Assembly: GCA_027366585.1 (NCBI GenBank)
Contig: DAHXNF010000036.1
Coordinates: 62,001-126,000 of the forward strand
DNA from: Thermoplasmatales archaeon
Lineage (GTDB): Archaea > Thermoplasmatota > Thermoplasmata > Thermoplasmatales > Thermoplasmataceae
Length of the DNA: 64,000 bases
Direction: 5' to 3'
Positions 25,864 to 34,375 of this stretch are shown piece after piece. Within the stretch, counting starts at the first letter, position 1; every line of letters starts with the position of its first letter. Position numbers and translations under genes: made by a program. The notes under the pieces were generated by a model. It was not told the origin of the DNA. It did not search any database and saw only the letters and a program-made list of their open reading frames with translations.

Positions 25864-26330
25864 TTGATTTGCGATCACAAAGGAATTCTGGTTACTATTA
25901 CCATTAGTTAATTCGTTTGAATTTCTTAAGAAATTTTCTATTTATAGTTCAAAATACCTACTTAGGTCCAACCCAGAATTTTTGCCTCGCTCAATCAGCT
26001 CTTCGCCAACCAACAACTTTAGTTTACATTTCCATGTCGTACGAATATATATACGTATTAAAATTCTATAAATGTTCGCATTTACTGTCCTTTAAATGCT
26101 AATTTTAAGGCGATTGGCTATTCAATAGCCTTTAGGTATAATTGAGCGAAAAATCCTATCGAACTACTCGTCATGCAAGTATTTCTCACAAGATATAGCC
26201 AGATGCGGTTAAATGCGTTGGATCTTCGAAGTAAGGATAATTTTACGTTTTGTCAATCACAGGATGGTTTTCAAATTCTGTGGAACCCACAATAGAAATG
26301 AGATATAGATAAGTGAAAAAGTAGTAAATT
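25864..26330. other. AT-rich region downstream of tRNA-Leu, no intact gene
   Basis: About 470 bases, visibly richer in A+T than the surrounding genes, without any convincing reading frame. It separates the tRNA from the truncated transposase and is probably decayed insertion DNA. No direct repeat of the tRNA 3' end, terminal inverted repeat or partner of the GGGCTGTGTAACAC motif at about 26660 was found by eye. Confidence 0.4.
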
Positions 26331-26633
26331 TTATTCAAATCCAATAATAATATCACCTATTATCCCCAAAAGCGACTCCAGTGTGCGGAATGATGCGTTG
26401 AATACTGCACGGATTCTGGCAAATATCTCTATCACTCCGTCGGGAACGATAAACGGTCTTCCATTCTTGCCTCTGTTCTGCTCTCTCAGATCCTTCATGG
26501 CATGTTTCAAGGAGTTCAGATCAAGAAGTTCTTCCATTCTCTTTACAAGAGAATCGTTGTAAAGACACCAAGCTCTATTATCCTTCTTTCTACTAAAATC
26601 AACGAGGTTGTGTGCTTTCATAACCAACCCCAT
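26331..26633 (-). pseudogene. Truncated IS5-like transposase (N-terminal part)
   Basis: The 100-residue frame resembles the N-terminus of archaeal IS5-type transposases: YNDSLVKRMEELLDLNSL followed by GKNGRPFIVPDGVIEIFARIRAVFNASFRTLESLLGII. The complete proteins are about three times longer and carry a DDE catalytic domain; here the frame stops after IIIGFE, and the region downstream (26330 and lower) shows no continuation in any frame. The element has therefore lost its catalytic part. GGGCTGTGTAACACGC at about 26660-26675, upstream of the frame, could be the remaining outer end. Confidence 0.65.
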
Positions 26634-26721
26634 TTATATTCCAGGCTTAATCCTTGATAGGGCTGTGTAACACGCTTCCAAAGCGATTAATGGTTAAATA
26701 CTTATTTTGCCATGAGTTTGT

Positions 26722-27420
26722 ATGACACAGCAACCTGATATAAAGAGGCCAAAAGATTCTGGAAAAGGTTCCAGAATGTTGGGAATACTGGTAGTTATTG
26801 TTGTATTAATTGTTCTTATGGGGGTAGGCTGGGGGTTGTATTTAACCAAGGCCCCGGCAAAAACATCTACTTCCCAGGAAGAGAGTGAAGTTACATCCCT
26901 TGCATACAGTCACTGGCAGGCAATAGGGGTTGAAAATCTATCTCAGACTGTTTCTCAGTACACAAGCAGCTCATCACTATACTGGAACGTTAACAACAGT
27001 AAACTTAATGGTACATATACAAACAGTTCTAACATAGCCAATACCTGGAAAGCATTCTTTTCTCATGACCCCATAGACTACTATTCTGTTTACAACTTTA
27101 AGATCTCAATTTCCGGATCCTACGCCAATGTAACGGCTTATCTGTGGTATCTTGTACTCCTTAACTCGAGCTCTTCCTCAACACTTTCATCCAAGTTTAC
27201 TTACATAAATGGTAATAACTCTGTTAACAGCACGGTTGCAACGCTGATATTGCCTTACCTGCTTCAGTACCAAAATGTGGGGGGGACCTGGAAGTTAATG
27301 TCTGACTGGTGGGGACTTCCTGGATCTGGACAGGGGCAAGTTTACCATGGAATAATAGAACAGTTTGCCAATCTCACTTCCCCGAGCAGCAGCAGTGGCA
27401 GCGGCGGAGTGGGTTACTAA
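26722..27420 (+). CDS. Membrane-anchored extracytoplasmic protein, function unknown
   Basis: A 232-residue protein with a short basic cytoplasmic N-terminus, one transmembrane helix at about residues 19-42, and an exported domain rich in Ser, Asn, Thr and Tyr with many NxS/T sites. The fold could be NTF2-like (SLAYSHWQAIGVENLSQTVSQY, then WKAFFS, then TWKLMSDWWG), a reading from pattern only. The C-terminus is a Ser/Gly tail. Such N-glycosylatable anchored proteins are frequent at the surface of Thermoplasmatales. No partner is evident nearby. Confidence 0.6.
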   Translation: MTQQPDIKRPKDSGKGSRMLGILVVIVVLIVLMGVGWGLYLTKAPAKTSTSQEESEVTSLAYSHWQAIGVENLSQTVSQYTSSSSLYWNVNNSKLNGTYTNSSNIANTWKAFFSHDPIDYYSVYNFKISISGSYANVTAYLWYLVLLNSSSSSTLSSKFTYINGNNSVNSTVATLILPYLLQYQNVGGTWKLMSDWWGLPGSGQGQVYHGIIEQFANLTSPSSSSGSGGVGY

Positions 27421-27518
27421 TAATTGAATCCGTGGTTGTAGTCGGCATGGGAGAACATTCCCCATGTTTTAACCTATTACTTCACCGACCGATAAGAAAG
27501 AGTGCATAGCATCACGAT

Positions 27519-27597
27519 TTTTGTGTATTTATAAAGGATACCTTGTTTGGAGCATTCCTCTCTGTATTCTGGTACTGTCTACCAGAAATACACAAAA
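27519..27597. repeat. Nested inverted repeats
   Basis: TTTTGTGTATTT at 27519-27530 has its exact reverse complement at 27586-27597, and inside lies a second perfect hairpin, TTCTGGTA (27567-27574), loop CTGTC, TACCAGAA (27580-27587). The structure sits between two plus-strand genes. It could be a terminator, a structured RNA, or the ends of a tiny mobile element. Confidence 0.5.
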
Positions 27598-27661
27598 TTT
27601 GGGATAATATCGTTTGAAGAGTATAGGCAAAATTATTAAGTTGTCAGAAATTATTCATTTT

Positions 27662-28291
27662 ATGTTAATTCCAGTAGCCAAGAATGTTTTCAAGTGGAAA
27701 TCGAACGACCCTGAATTGGGAATTGAGCAGGTTGGACATGCGCTCATTTCCACGGGATCTATTGTTGCTATTGACCCGCCGATGGTGCCCGGGCTTTCAG
27801 ATGCCATGAAGGTACTGGGCAAACCAGCCGGCGTGATTTTGACCAATTATTCTCACACAAGGGGAGGCTCTGCTCTAGCAAGGAACCTTGGAGTGGACCT
27901 ATACATCCCCGATCTTAAGGGAACGGATAGAAGAAATCCAGCAGAGGAGATAAGGCAGCATCATCTTGAGAAAGCCATAAAATATGGACCCAACACGAAG
28001 CTCCCGCTTGGTATAAAGGCTCATAACATGAGACCTGAAACCGAAGATGGACAGCCGGTTGTAGACGAAATGATCCTTCATTTTGATGATTTTCTTGTTG
28101 CCGGAGACTCCGCTTGGGGTTATGGAAATAAGATCGTGTTTTTCCCTGCACATATTATGCCGGATCCAGATGGAAAAAGAAAAGCGGCCGTTCAGAAAAG
28201 CTTGGAGAAGCTGGCAAAGGAAACAGGGGCTAGTAGCCTCCTCGGTGGACACTGGGATGACTTGATCGGGACCCTACAGCAGCAGTTCTAG
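27662..28291 (+). CDS. Metallo-beta-lactamase-fold-like protein with degenerate metal site
   Basis: A 209-residue protein with the strand pattern of the MBL fold (GHALISTGSIVAIDPPMVPG, AGVILTNYSHTRGGSALARNL, DDFLVAGDSAWGYG, LLGGHWDD). The HxHxDH zinc motif is replaced by NYSHTRGG, so only single His residues remain; enzymatic activity of the classical type is doubtful. ATG 27662 is preferred because AATTATTAAG lies 26 bases upstream; a TTG at 27614 opens a longer frame. The nearby palindromes (27519-27597) lie just before its promoter. Confidence 0.6.
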   Translation: MLIPVAKNVFKWKSNDPELGIEQVGHALISTGSIVAIDPPMVPGLSDAMKVLGKPAGVILTNYSHTRGGSALARNLGVDLYIPDLKGTDRRNPAEEIRQHHLEKAIKYGPNTKLPLGIKAHNMRPETEDGQPVVDEMILHFDDFLVAGDSAWGYGNKIVFFPAHIMPDPDGKRKAAVQKSLEKLAKETGASSLLGGHWDDLIGTLQQQF

Positions 28292-28408
28292 TCATGATCT
28301 TGTATTAAATTCTCCTTTTTTGCGCATTAAACCTATTTGTGACTTTTAATTAAGAAACAACGGAAAACTTTTTAACATGGTCTCCATATTTTGCCTTGCT
28401 TTTGGAAT

Positions 28409-28720
28409 ATGGCTGTTACAGAGTCGACGCTGATCCTGATAATTCTTCTTGATACTATCACTTCGTTTTTCGTTGGTGCAATCCTTGGTGGGAACCTTGT
28501 CAGGTTCCCGTTTCATACGGGAAGCTTCGCAGGCGTCGAGAGTATTATCGGCAGGAGATGTATTGTAAGAAGAGTATCGGGAAAAAGGATCGATGTTATT
28601 GCAAACTCGCAGATCTGGTCTGCAATTCCTCTCCATGAAGGAGAAGTGTTCATGCAGGGAGAAGTTGCGCTCATTAAAGGACTGGAAGGACTCAAGCTAC
28701 AAATTGAAAAGTTGAAATAG
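28409..28720 (+). CDS. Small membrane protein with NfeD-like OB domain
   Basis: A 103-residue protein with one N-terminal transmembrane helix (about residues 5-28) and a C-terminal beta-rich part. That part (IIGRRCIVRRVSGKRIDVIA, WSAIPLHEGEVFMQGEVALIKGLEGLKLQIEK) follows the order of the NfeD OB-fold, where a conserved W-x-A and a final G-x-x-L-x-V/I strand are found. NfeD proteins partner with stomatin-like proteins and membrane proteases; neither is in this window. ATG 28409 is chosen over 28391. Confidence 0.5.
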   Translation: MAVTESTLILIILLDTITSFFVGAILGGNLVRFPFHTGSFAGVESIIGRRCIVRRVSGKRIDVIANSQIWSAIPLHEGEVFMQGEVALIKGLEGLKLQIEKLK

Positions 28721-28775
28721 GAATTTTCCGGATACAGGTGGATCAAGCATATATGCAGGGCGGGTATCTTAGTGC

Positions 28776-29327
28776 ATGGTAAGTGTATCAGCAAATGCTG
28801 CACTCGTAATTATCGATGCCCAGAAAGGATTTGATGATCCCAGGTGGGGGAAGAGAAACAACCCGGACGCAGAAAAGATCATGGAGGAAGTTCTCCGTAA
28901 GTTTCGTTCGCATGGTCGGACAATAATTCACGTAAGGCACGACTCGCTCAATCCAGCTTCCCTGCTTAAAACTGGAAAACCTGGTTTCGAGTTCAAGCCA
29001 GAAGTCGTGCCGCTTGATCATGAAACCGTAATAACGAAGCATGTTAACAGTGCATTCATCGGAACGAGGCTGGAAAGTATTCTCAGATCACTTGGTGAAC
29101 CCGAAGTTTACTACATGGGATTGACAACAGATCACTGCGTCAGCACGACAGTGAGGATGTCTGGAAACCTGGGATTCAGGAGTTTTGTCATCAGGGATGC
29201 TTGTGCTGCCCATGAGAAGATTATGGACGGCAAGAAGATTCCAGCGGAAATGGTGCATTCTGTCAACCTCGCGTCCATTGACGGTGAATTTGCCCAGATT
29301 CCATGGTCCTCTGATCTGGAATTCTGA
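28776..29327 (+). CDS. Isochorismatase-family cysteine hydrolase
   Basis: A 183-residue amidohydrolase of the nicotinamidase/isochorismatase family with the full triad: Asp in ALVIIDAQKGF (about residue 14), Lys in VITKHVNSAFIGT, and Cys in GLTTDHCVSTTVRMSG. The cis-peptide region and length are normal. Substrates in this family range from nicotinamide to N-carbamoyl compounds and cannot be chosen from sequence. The gene starts at ATG 28776, 55 bases after the NfeD-like gene, on the same strand. It contrasts with the triad-less relative at 24856. Confidence 0.85.
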   Translation: MVSVSANAALVIIDAQKGFDDPRWGKRNNPDAEKIMEEVLRKFRSHGRTIIHVRHDSLNPASLLKTGKPGFEFKPEVVPLDHETVITKHVNSAFIGTRLESILRSLGEPEVYYMGLTTDHCVSTTVRMSGNLGFRSFVIRDACAAHEKIMDGKKIPAEMVHSVNLASIDGEFAQIPWSSDLEF

Positions 29328-29357
29328 AGCTGAAAATTGAAGGAAAACCTGCGGGGA

Positions 29358-29906
29358 TCAGTTCTTTATCCTGATCCTCGTGCTGAATTTCTTCCTGAGC
29401 TTGGATACCTTCGGTGATATTACCATCATGCAGTATCCTGCATACGGGTTCTTTGCATAATAATCATGATGATATTCTTCTGCAGGATAGAAATCATGCA
29501 GAGGCTCTATCCTGGTAACGATCGGATCTCTGTAGATGCCCTCGTTCGTTAACTCCTTGATCATTTCTTCCGCTGTCGCCCTCTGGTCCTTATCCCTGTA
29601 GAGGATGATCGACCGGTACTGCTTTCCTGAATCGGCTCCCTGCCTGTTCAATGTGGTTGGATCGTGCGTGCCAAAGAAGATCTCGAGTATCTCCTTCAGT
29701 GTTATTTCATCCGGATCGAAGAGGACGCGAACTACCTCGGCATGTCCCGTTGTTCCAGTGCATACCATCTCGTATGTGGGGTTCGGCACATCTCCTCCCG
29801 CATAACCGGGTTCAACATCGATTACGCCGGTTATTTCCTTGAAAACCGCCTCAGTGCACCAGAAGCATCCCCCTCCGAGAACTATTGATTCAGTCTTTCC
29901 CGGCAT
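29358..29906 (-). CDS. msrA: Peptide methionine sulfoxide reductase MsrA
   Basis: The 182-residue enzyme reduces S-methionine sulfoxide in proteins. The catalytic site GGGCFWCTEAVF puts the reactive Cys at residue 14; GYAGGDVPNPTYEMVCTGTTGHAEVVRV and PAEEYHHDYYAKNPYAGYC are standard family segments. Translation begins directly after the stop of msrB on the same strand, so both are made together. Together with Bcp at 4937 it forms part of the oxidative-damage repair set. Confidence 0.95.
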   Translation of the reverse strand: MPGKTESIVLGGGCFWCTEAVFKEITGVIDVEPGYAGGDVPNPTYEMVCTGTTGHAEVVRVLFDPDEITLKEILEIFFGTHDPTTLNRQGADSGKQYRSIILYRDKDQRATAEEMIKELTNEGIYRDPIVTRIEPLHDFYPAEEYHHDYYAKNPYAGYCMMVISPKVSKLRKKFSTRIRIKN

Positions 29907-30266
29907 TTACTTCCCCTCCGGTATGAATTTCAGCGAGATTGAATTAACACAGTGCCTTGTGTTCTTTTTAGTGAAATGCTCCCCAATGAAGACGTGACCC
30001 AGGTGAGCACCGCACTTTGCACACTCTATCTCGATCCTGTGGCCATCCGGATCGGGAAGACGCTTCACTGCTCCGGGGATTTCATCGTCAAAGCTCGGCC
30101 ATCCGCAGCTCGAATTGAACTTGCTTTCTGATCTGTACAGCGGTGTCTCGCACCTCCTGCATACGTACGTTCCTTTTTCAAAAAAATCATCGTATTCCCC
30201 TGTGAACGGGCGCTCGGTACCCTTGTGAACTATAACTCTTTCCTCTTCCTTTGTCAGGCTGTTCAT
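29907..30266 (-). CDS. msrB: Peptide methionine sulfoxide reductase MsrB
   Basis: The 119-residue enzyme reduces R-methionine sulfoxide. Zinc-binding pairs CRRC and CAKC are present, with [16 protein letters not shown] between them, and the catalytic Cys is at about residue 106 in [16 protein letters not shown]. It is the first gene of the msrBA pair; ATG 30266. The two genes abut without a spacer, which keeps expression of both stereospecific reductases linked. Confidence 0.95.
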   Translation of the reverse strand: MNSLTKEEERVIVHKGTERPFTGEYDDFFEKGTYVCRRCETPLYRSESKFNSSCGWPSFDDEIPGAVKRLPDPDGHRIEIECAKCGAHLGHVFIGEHFTKKNTRHCVNSISLKFIPEGK

Positions 30267-30379
30267 TGATATCTATTCAAATATGCAACTGAATTATTTA
30301 ACCAGTTCTAATAATTTTTTGTAAAAAATGAACATCGTTCCATATCGGAAGAAGGCCTCCTTCACATGCTCACCAGGGC

Positions 30380-31111
30380 TTATTCTGTCCTCGGTGCCAG
30401 GAGGAAGAGTCCCTTCATGAGGCCAGATGCCCCGAAATTGAACTCTATTGTCAGGGGATAATCATCCTTGAAGCTCAGCTTCAGGTTCTCCGAGGACGGT
30501 ATCGACTTAACGAACTTGAGGAGGTACTCCAGCGGGTAAAGACTCTTGATTGTGCCGTTGCACTTGATCTCCTTGAGCATGTCCTTAGGAATGGTCATTT
30601 CAGAATCCTCAGAATCGGAAGCTGATCTTGCAGTGAACTCCTCGGGTGAAAGTGTAAATTTTATTGCATCAGAGACGTCCTCGGCGGCCTTGAGGCCCCG
30701 CTCAAAATCTCCCCTCGTTATCACTAGTGATGATTCTGAAGATATCTGCGGTATCTTTGGCACAGTTACTATGTTGTTATCAAGCAGGGTGATGCTCTTT
30801 GTCACGGTTCCAAGTTCAAATTTCAGCTTGTCGTTTGTCTTCCTGACAAATACGTTGTCACTTGATCCAGCGAGCTTGAGTACATTCTTTAGCTTCTCAA
30901 GATCCACCGCTATCTCTTCGTCAGCGTCGATTTGATATTCCACAAAGGCTTCCCTTGGAACTTCGGCATTGATCATTGCTACATGCGCTGGATCCACTAC
31001 CCGGACAAGCATTCCTGCTTTGTCGAATTTGAATTTTGCCTCTCCTACAACCGTGTTGAGGAGGTCAGCCAGCTCACGCAGATTCTTAACTGATATGTTT
31101 AGTGCTGTCAT
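30380..31111 (-). CDS. pcn: DNA polymerase sliding clamp (PCNA)
   Basis: A 243-residue PCNA that forms a trimeric ring on DNA and tethers polymerase, ligase and repair factors. Typical segments are NISVKNLRELADLLNTVVGEAKFKFDKAGMLVRVVDPAHVAMI at the N-terminus (first domain with the D-P-x-H-V loop), the interdomain linker region near residue 120, and the C-terminal LAPRTE end. ATG 31111 gives the usual N-terminus; upstream in-frame ATG 31150 would add 13 untypical residues. AGAGGG about 10 bases before ATG 31111 may be a ribosome-binding site. It lies 83 bases behind the Nre/radical-SAM pair. Confidence 0.93.
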   Translation of the reverse strand: MTALNISVKNLRELADLLNTVVGEAKFKFDKAGMLVRVVDPAHVAMINAEVPREAFVEYQIDADEEIAVDLEKLKNVLKLAGSSDNVFVRKTNDKLKFELGTVTKSITLLDNNIVTVPKIPQISSESSLVITRGDFERGLKAAEDVSDAIKFTLSPEEFTARSASDSEDSEMTIPKDMLKEIKCNGTIKSLYPLEYLLKFVKSIPSSENLKLSFKDDYPLTIEFNFGASGLMKGLFLLAPRTE

Positions 31112-31194
31112 ATAAATATACCCTCTATCAGGATTGCAGAGAATCAACACATTGATTAATAATTCTTTTCATTGAATGTGCCAAGATATGGAAG

Positions 31195-32040
31195 TTAATA
31201 AAGCGGTTTATACAAAATATTTGTTTCAGCCTTCAATTCAGAGGCTTCGCTGTTGCAATCCACTTGATACTCCCTGGCGAGACCGGTAATTTTAGCCTCC
31301 GTCTCCTGCCACCACAGGCGCCTGTTTATTGATCTTGCCTCAGATTCCCATGAACTACCGAGGGATGAACTGAGCATTGATCTTGCCCCATTGTACTGGT
31401 TTAGTAGATCGTATATTACCCTGATTTTCAGATCGGATGCCAGTGAAATAAGCGTTTCAAGGGATTCGTTGGAATCATTGATTCCGGGAATGATTGGACC
31501 AAGAAAGAGCCATGTCTTGATCCCGTTCTCGCTCAATACCCGCAAGGTTCTCATCCTCGCCTCTGGAAGGGGTGACTTGCTGTCTATAAGCCTTGATATC
31601 TCTGTATGCGGAGTGGCAAGACTCACGCCAACATCCAGACCCTTCCGGTCCCGGAAGATATCCAGGTCCCGCAGGACGAGCGGAGACTTCGTCTGCACCG
31701 AGACTCGGAATCCTCCATTCAGCAACAGGTCAATCGCCTGCCTGGAAAGCATGTACCTGGCCTCAACCGGCTGGTATGGATCCGTGATCGTTGATACTCC
31801 CACCAGTCCGCGGCGCCTGCCTTTCATCTCCTCCCGCAGAACATCTATTATATTTGTCCTTATTCTGACAGCATCTCCCCAAGTTGCAGCAGACTCCCCC
31901 GGGGTCATGTCAGCAGCATAGCAGTACCTGCATCCATGCATGCATCCCAGATATGCGTTGAAAGCATAGTCGAGCTCGACCATTCCAGATCTATTGAGCG
32001 CGGTTTTTGCCTTTACTTCCAGGATTTTCATGATACTCAC
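31195..32040 (-). CDS. SPL-family radical SAM protein
   Basis: A 281-residue radical SAM protein of the spore-photoproduct-lyase-like group (Rv2578c type). The Fe-S motif is LGCMHGCRYCYAADM (CxxxCxxC) near residues 31-45; RRGLVGVSTITDPYQPVEARYMLSRQAIDLLL and GLDVGVSLATPHTEISRLIDSKSPLPEARMRTLRVLSENG are family segments. The reaction of these archaeal proteins is not known; genuine SPL repairs thymine dimers. The start overlaps the nre stop by four bases (GTGA/ATGA type), tying it to a DNA-repair protein. Confidence 0.85.
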   Translation of the reverse strand: MSIMKILEVKAKTALNRSGMVELDYAFNAYLGCMHGCRYCYAADMTPGESAATWGDAVRIRTNIIDVLREEMKGRRRGLVGVSTITDPYQPVEARYMLSRQAIDLLLNGGFRVSVQTKSPLVLRDLDIFRDRKGLDVGVSLATPHTEISRLIDSKSPLPEARMRTLRVLSENGIKTWLFLGPIIPGINDSNESLETLISLASDLKIRVIYDLLNQYNGARSMLSSSLGSSWESEARSINRRLWWQETEAKITGLAREYQVDCNSEASELKAETNILYKPLY

Positions 32041-33287
32041 GCAGTTATGTACCTGTCAAGGGATCCGGCTTTCAGGTACCTGAAAATCGGTGAGCTGGAG
32101 AGCCATTTATCGACCGGGATCTTCATCTGCGTCTTCAGGTAAAGGATGCAGCTTTCTATATCGTCCAGCTGTATTGGCCTGCTGTTGAACATTTCCCTGA
32201 GGTTCTCCCTTACGTACCAGACCCCAACAGGAAGGTTGAATCCAGGGTAAATCTCCCTCCAGAGAAGAGGCATTGCCATCCTCCTTCTCTTCATGAGGTA
32301 CTCTGTTGCTGCCAGCCTGGATGCATAATAGCAGCCCCCAATGCCGGGATAGTCCTTGCGGCCATGGTAACCCTCGTAGTCAATCTCCACTTCCGGGTCA
32401 GAGCCCCAAGTGTTCCAGGTGCTGCCCGGGAACCATGCCTCTCCCCATTCGTACTGCCAGTTGCCTGGTGCCATGATACCCATGAAAAGGTTCCCGCTTG
32501 TCTTTCTTACGAAGACCTCGAATTTGTCAACCGTTTCCATTCCCTTCAATGCTTTGAGATTATTATCGGACACGTTTTTGTCAACGGCAGTTATAGACCA
32601 CCTGGTCGGGACAGCACGCCTGTCTTCCTTGACCCCAAATGCACCGGTACTTAGTATCTTAGACAGCCTCGAAACATCAATTCCCCTGCTGTAGAGATCG
32701 TAGATAGCCTTCACGGCCTTGAGATCAGTATCGCTGTATGCCCTTTCCACGTACGGCTCTATCTTCACGTTACCGTATGATATGTTCTTGAGTGGAGCAG
32801 CCGGTCCCATTGGCGGCGTGTATTCTGATAGTATGATATTCGACGACTGGATGCTCTTGCTGAAAATCATCTCCATGTCGACGGGCTTGCTTGCCATGGA
32901 GAGCAGCTGGGTATCCAGGAGCTTCGTGTCAGGTGCAGACGCATTCCCGACGGATATCTCCATTCCACCCCTGAGCATCGAAAGCCGCATGGACAGAAAT
33001 TTCTCCATGTCCATTTTCATCCAGTCCTTCGGTGTTTCATAGCTCCCGGTTTCACCGAACTCCGGGGGAGTGGAAGGATATACCTTGATCTTTGGATAGC
33101 CGAATCTGCCAACGAAAACGGATGGTGGCGATGAACCAGAGACCTCGCTCTTTATATCATGCCGGATCTTCGGTGTCATCATGGTGCTGACCAGAATGGG
33201 GCAGTAGGAGAGACCGCAGAGATTCTTCGCTGATCTGCACTTGATGCACAGGGAAGCGGGTATATTGAATGAGGTCTTGAATTGCAT
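32037..33287 (-). CDS. nre: Archaeal DNA-repair protein of the Nre family
   Basis: This 416-residue protein begins with a four-cysteine cluster (CIKCRSAKNLCGLSYC, residues 14-29), probably a zinc or Fe-S site, followed by SPPSVFVGRFGYPKIKVYPSTPP, the hallmark of Nre (COG1602). Nre proteins are archaeal repair factors that bind PCNA through a C-terminal PIP peptide. Here the C-terminus reads KAGSLDRYITA, in which A-GS-L-DR-YI resembles the PIP pattern Q-xx-L-xx-FF without the Gln. The pcn gene lies close downstream on the same strand, and the radical SAM gene is between them. Confidence 0.82.
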   Translation of the reverse strand: MQFKTSFNIPASLCIKCRSAKNLCGLSYCPILVSTMMTPKIRHDIKSEVSGSSPPSVFVGRFGYPKIKVYPSTPPEFGETGSYETPKDWMKMDMEKFLSMRLSMLRGGMEISVGNASAPDTKLLDTQLLSMASKPVDMEMIFSKSIQSSNIILSEYTPPMGPAAPLKNISYGNVKIEPYVERAYSDTDLKAVKAIYDLYSRGIDVSRLSKILSTGAFGVKEDRRAVPTRWSITAVDKNVSDNNLKALKGMETVDKFEVFVRKTSGNLFMGIMAPGNWQYEWGEAWFPGSTWNTWGSDPEVEIDYEGYHGRKDYPGIGGCYYASRLAATEYLMKRRRMAMPLLWREIYPGFNLPVGVWYVRENLREMFNSRPIQLDDIESCILYLKTQMKIPVDKWLSSSPIFRYLKAGSLDRYITA

Positions 33288-33356
33288 TCCTCAACTCAGT
33301 TGAATTCCTGTAATAAATGTTTCCTCAGGGATTCTCGGAAAAGCTTCAACAGCAGG

Positions 33357-34286
33357 TTATAACTTCTTGAATATCTTCCTGGGAAGTGTCATAGAAACAA
33401 CGTAGTTTGGCTCATCAACTATTTCCGATATTTTCAGATTACCAGCAACACTGCAAAGCACGTAGGCTTCTTCGGCAGTCAATCCCTTCGTTCTCATGAT
33501 GTCGTCTATCATTTCCTCAACCGCTGTCCTGGCTGCCTTTTTGGGGCTTCTTGATATCCCGGAAGTCATTATTGAGTCGGGTTCCACTGTTGCAGGTACC
33601 ATTCCTCTTGGATACCTGATTTTTTCCCCCTTAAGCACCCTGAACCTCACCAGTGCCTCTGCAGGAGTTTCGATCGCAGTGCCGCAGACTTCGCCGTCTC
33701 CCTGAGCTGCATGAGGATCCCCAAAAGAAACCATTGCATCGTCGACATTGCATGGAAGGTATAACTTAGAACCGGATCTTAGAAGCCTGTTATCCATGTT
33801 TCCACCGAAGTGGCGGGGAGGAATCATACCGTATATACCCTTCGATGGATGGGTACCGATGACACCGAGAAATGGGTCAGTCCTGATCCTGATGCCCTTC
33901 AGGAAGCTGGTTCCAGTTGACGCAAATCCACCGAAAATTTTCCAGTGAATCAGGCGCTCACTGAACCTGTTTCTTATTAGACCGAAATCCGGTGAAATTG
34001 AGGTCCAGCCCCATTCCGCGGTCCTGACGTTAATGATTTCGACTTCAAGGGTATCACCCGCTGACGCTCCTTCCACGAGGATCGGCCCAACCGCAGCGTC
34101 ATACCTGCTGGCATCGATAGTCCTGAGCGTCTCCGTTGTTGACTCCGGTGTTATCTGCATTGTGGAGGAGTCTGGCAAAATGAGCTTTATTATCTCATCC
34201 TGCGGAACCGAGCAAATCCCGGCATTCCCTGGCGACCATTTAAAATGAAGATTCCTCTCCATCCGACCATCGACGACTATCATCAT
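33357..34286 (-). CDS. fmdA: Acetamidase/formamidase family protein
   Basis: A 309-residue amidase of the FmdA/AmdA family that hydrolyses short-chain amides to ammonia and the acid in the cytoplasm. Diagnostic segments are GDTLEVEII, GVIGTHPSKGIYGMIPPRHFGGNMDNR, LYLPCNVDDAMVSFGDPHAAQGDGEVCGTAIETP near residues 178-211, and the C-terminal AYVLCSVAGNLKISEIVDEPNYVVSMTLP. Start codons at 34286 and 34283 are both ATG. The family usually forms oligomers without metal or with zinc. It is divergent from the membrane-kinase gene. Confidence 0.88.
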   Translation of the reverse strand: MMIVVDGRMERNLHFKWSPGNAGICSVPQDEIIKLILPDSSTMQITPESTTETLRTIDASRYDAAVGPILVEGASAGDTLEVEIINVRTAEWGWTSISPDFGLIRNRFSERLIHWKIFGGFASTGTSFLKGIRIRTDPFLGVIGTHPSKGIYGMIPPRHFGGNMDNRLLRSGSKLYLPCNVDDAMVSFGDPHAAQGDGEVCGTAIETPAEALVRFRVLKGEKIRYPRGMVPATVEPDSIMTSGISRSPKKAARTAVEEMIDDIMRTKGLTAEEAYVLCSVAGNLKISEIVDEPNYVVSMTLPRKIFKKL

Positions 34287-34375
34287 CCTGGAATATCAAG
34301 TGAATTAATAAAACAGTTCAGGATCCATACCAAAGATAAAAAATAGAGGTAGGGAATAATCTTCGTCCACGAGAA

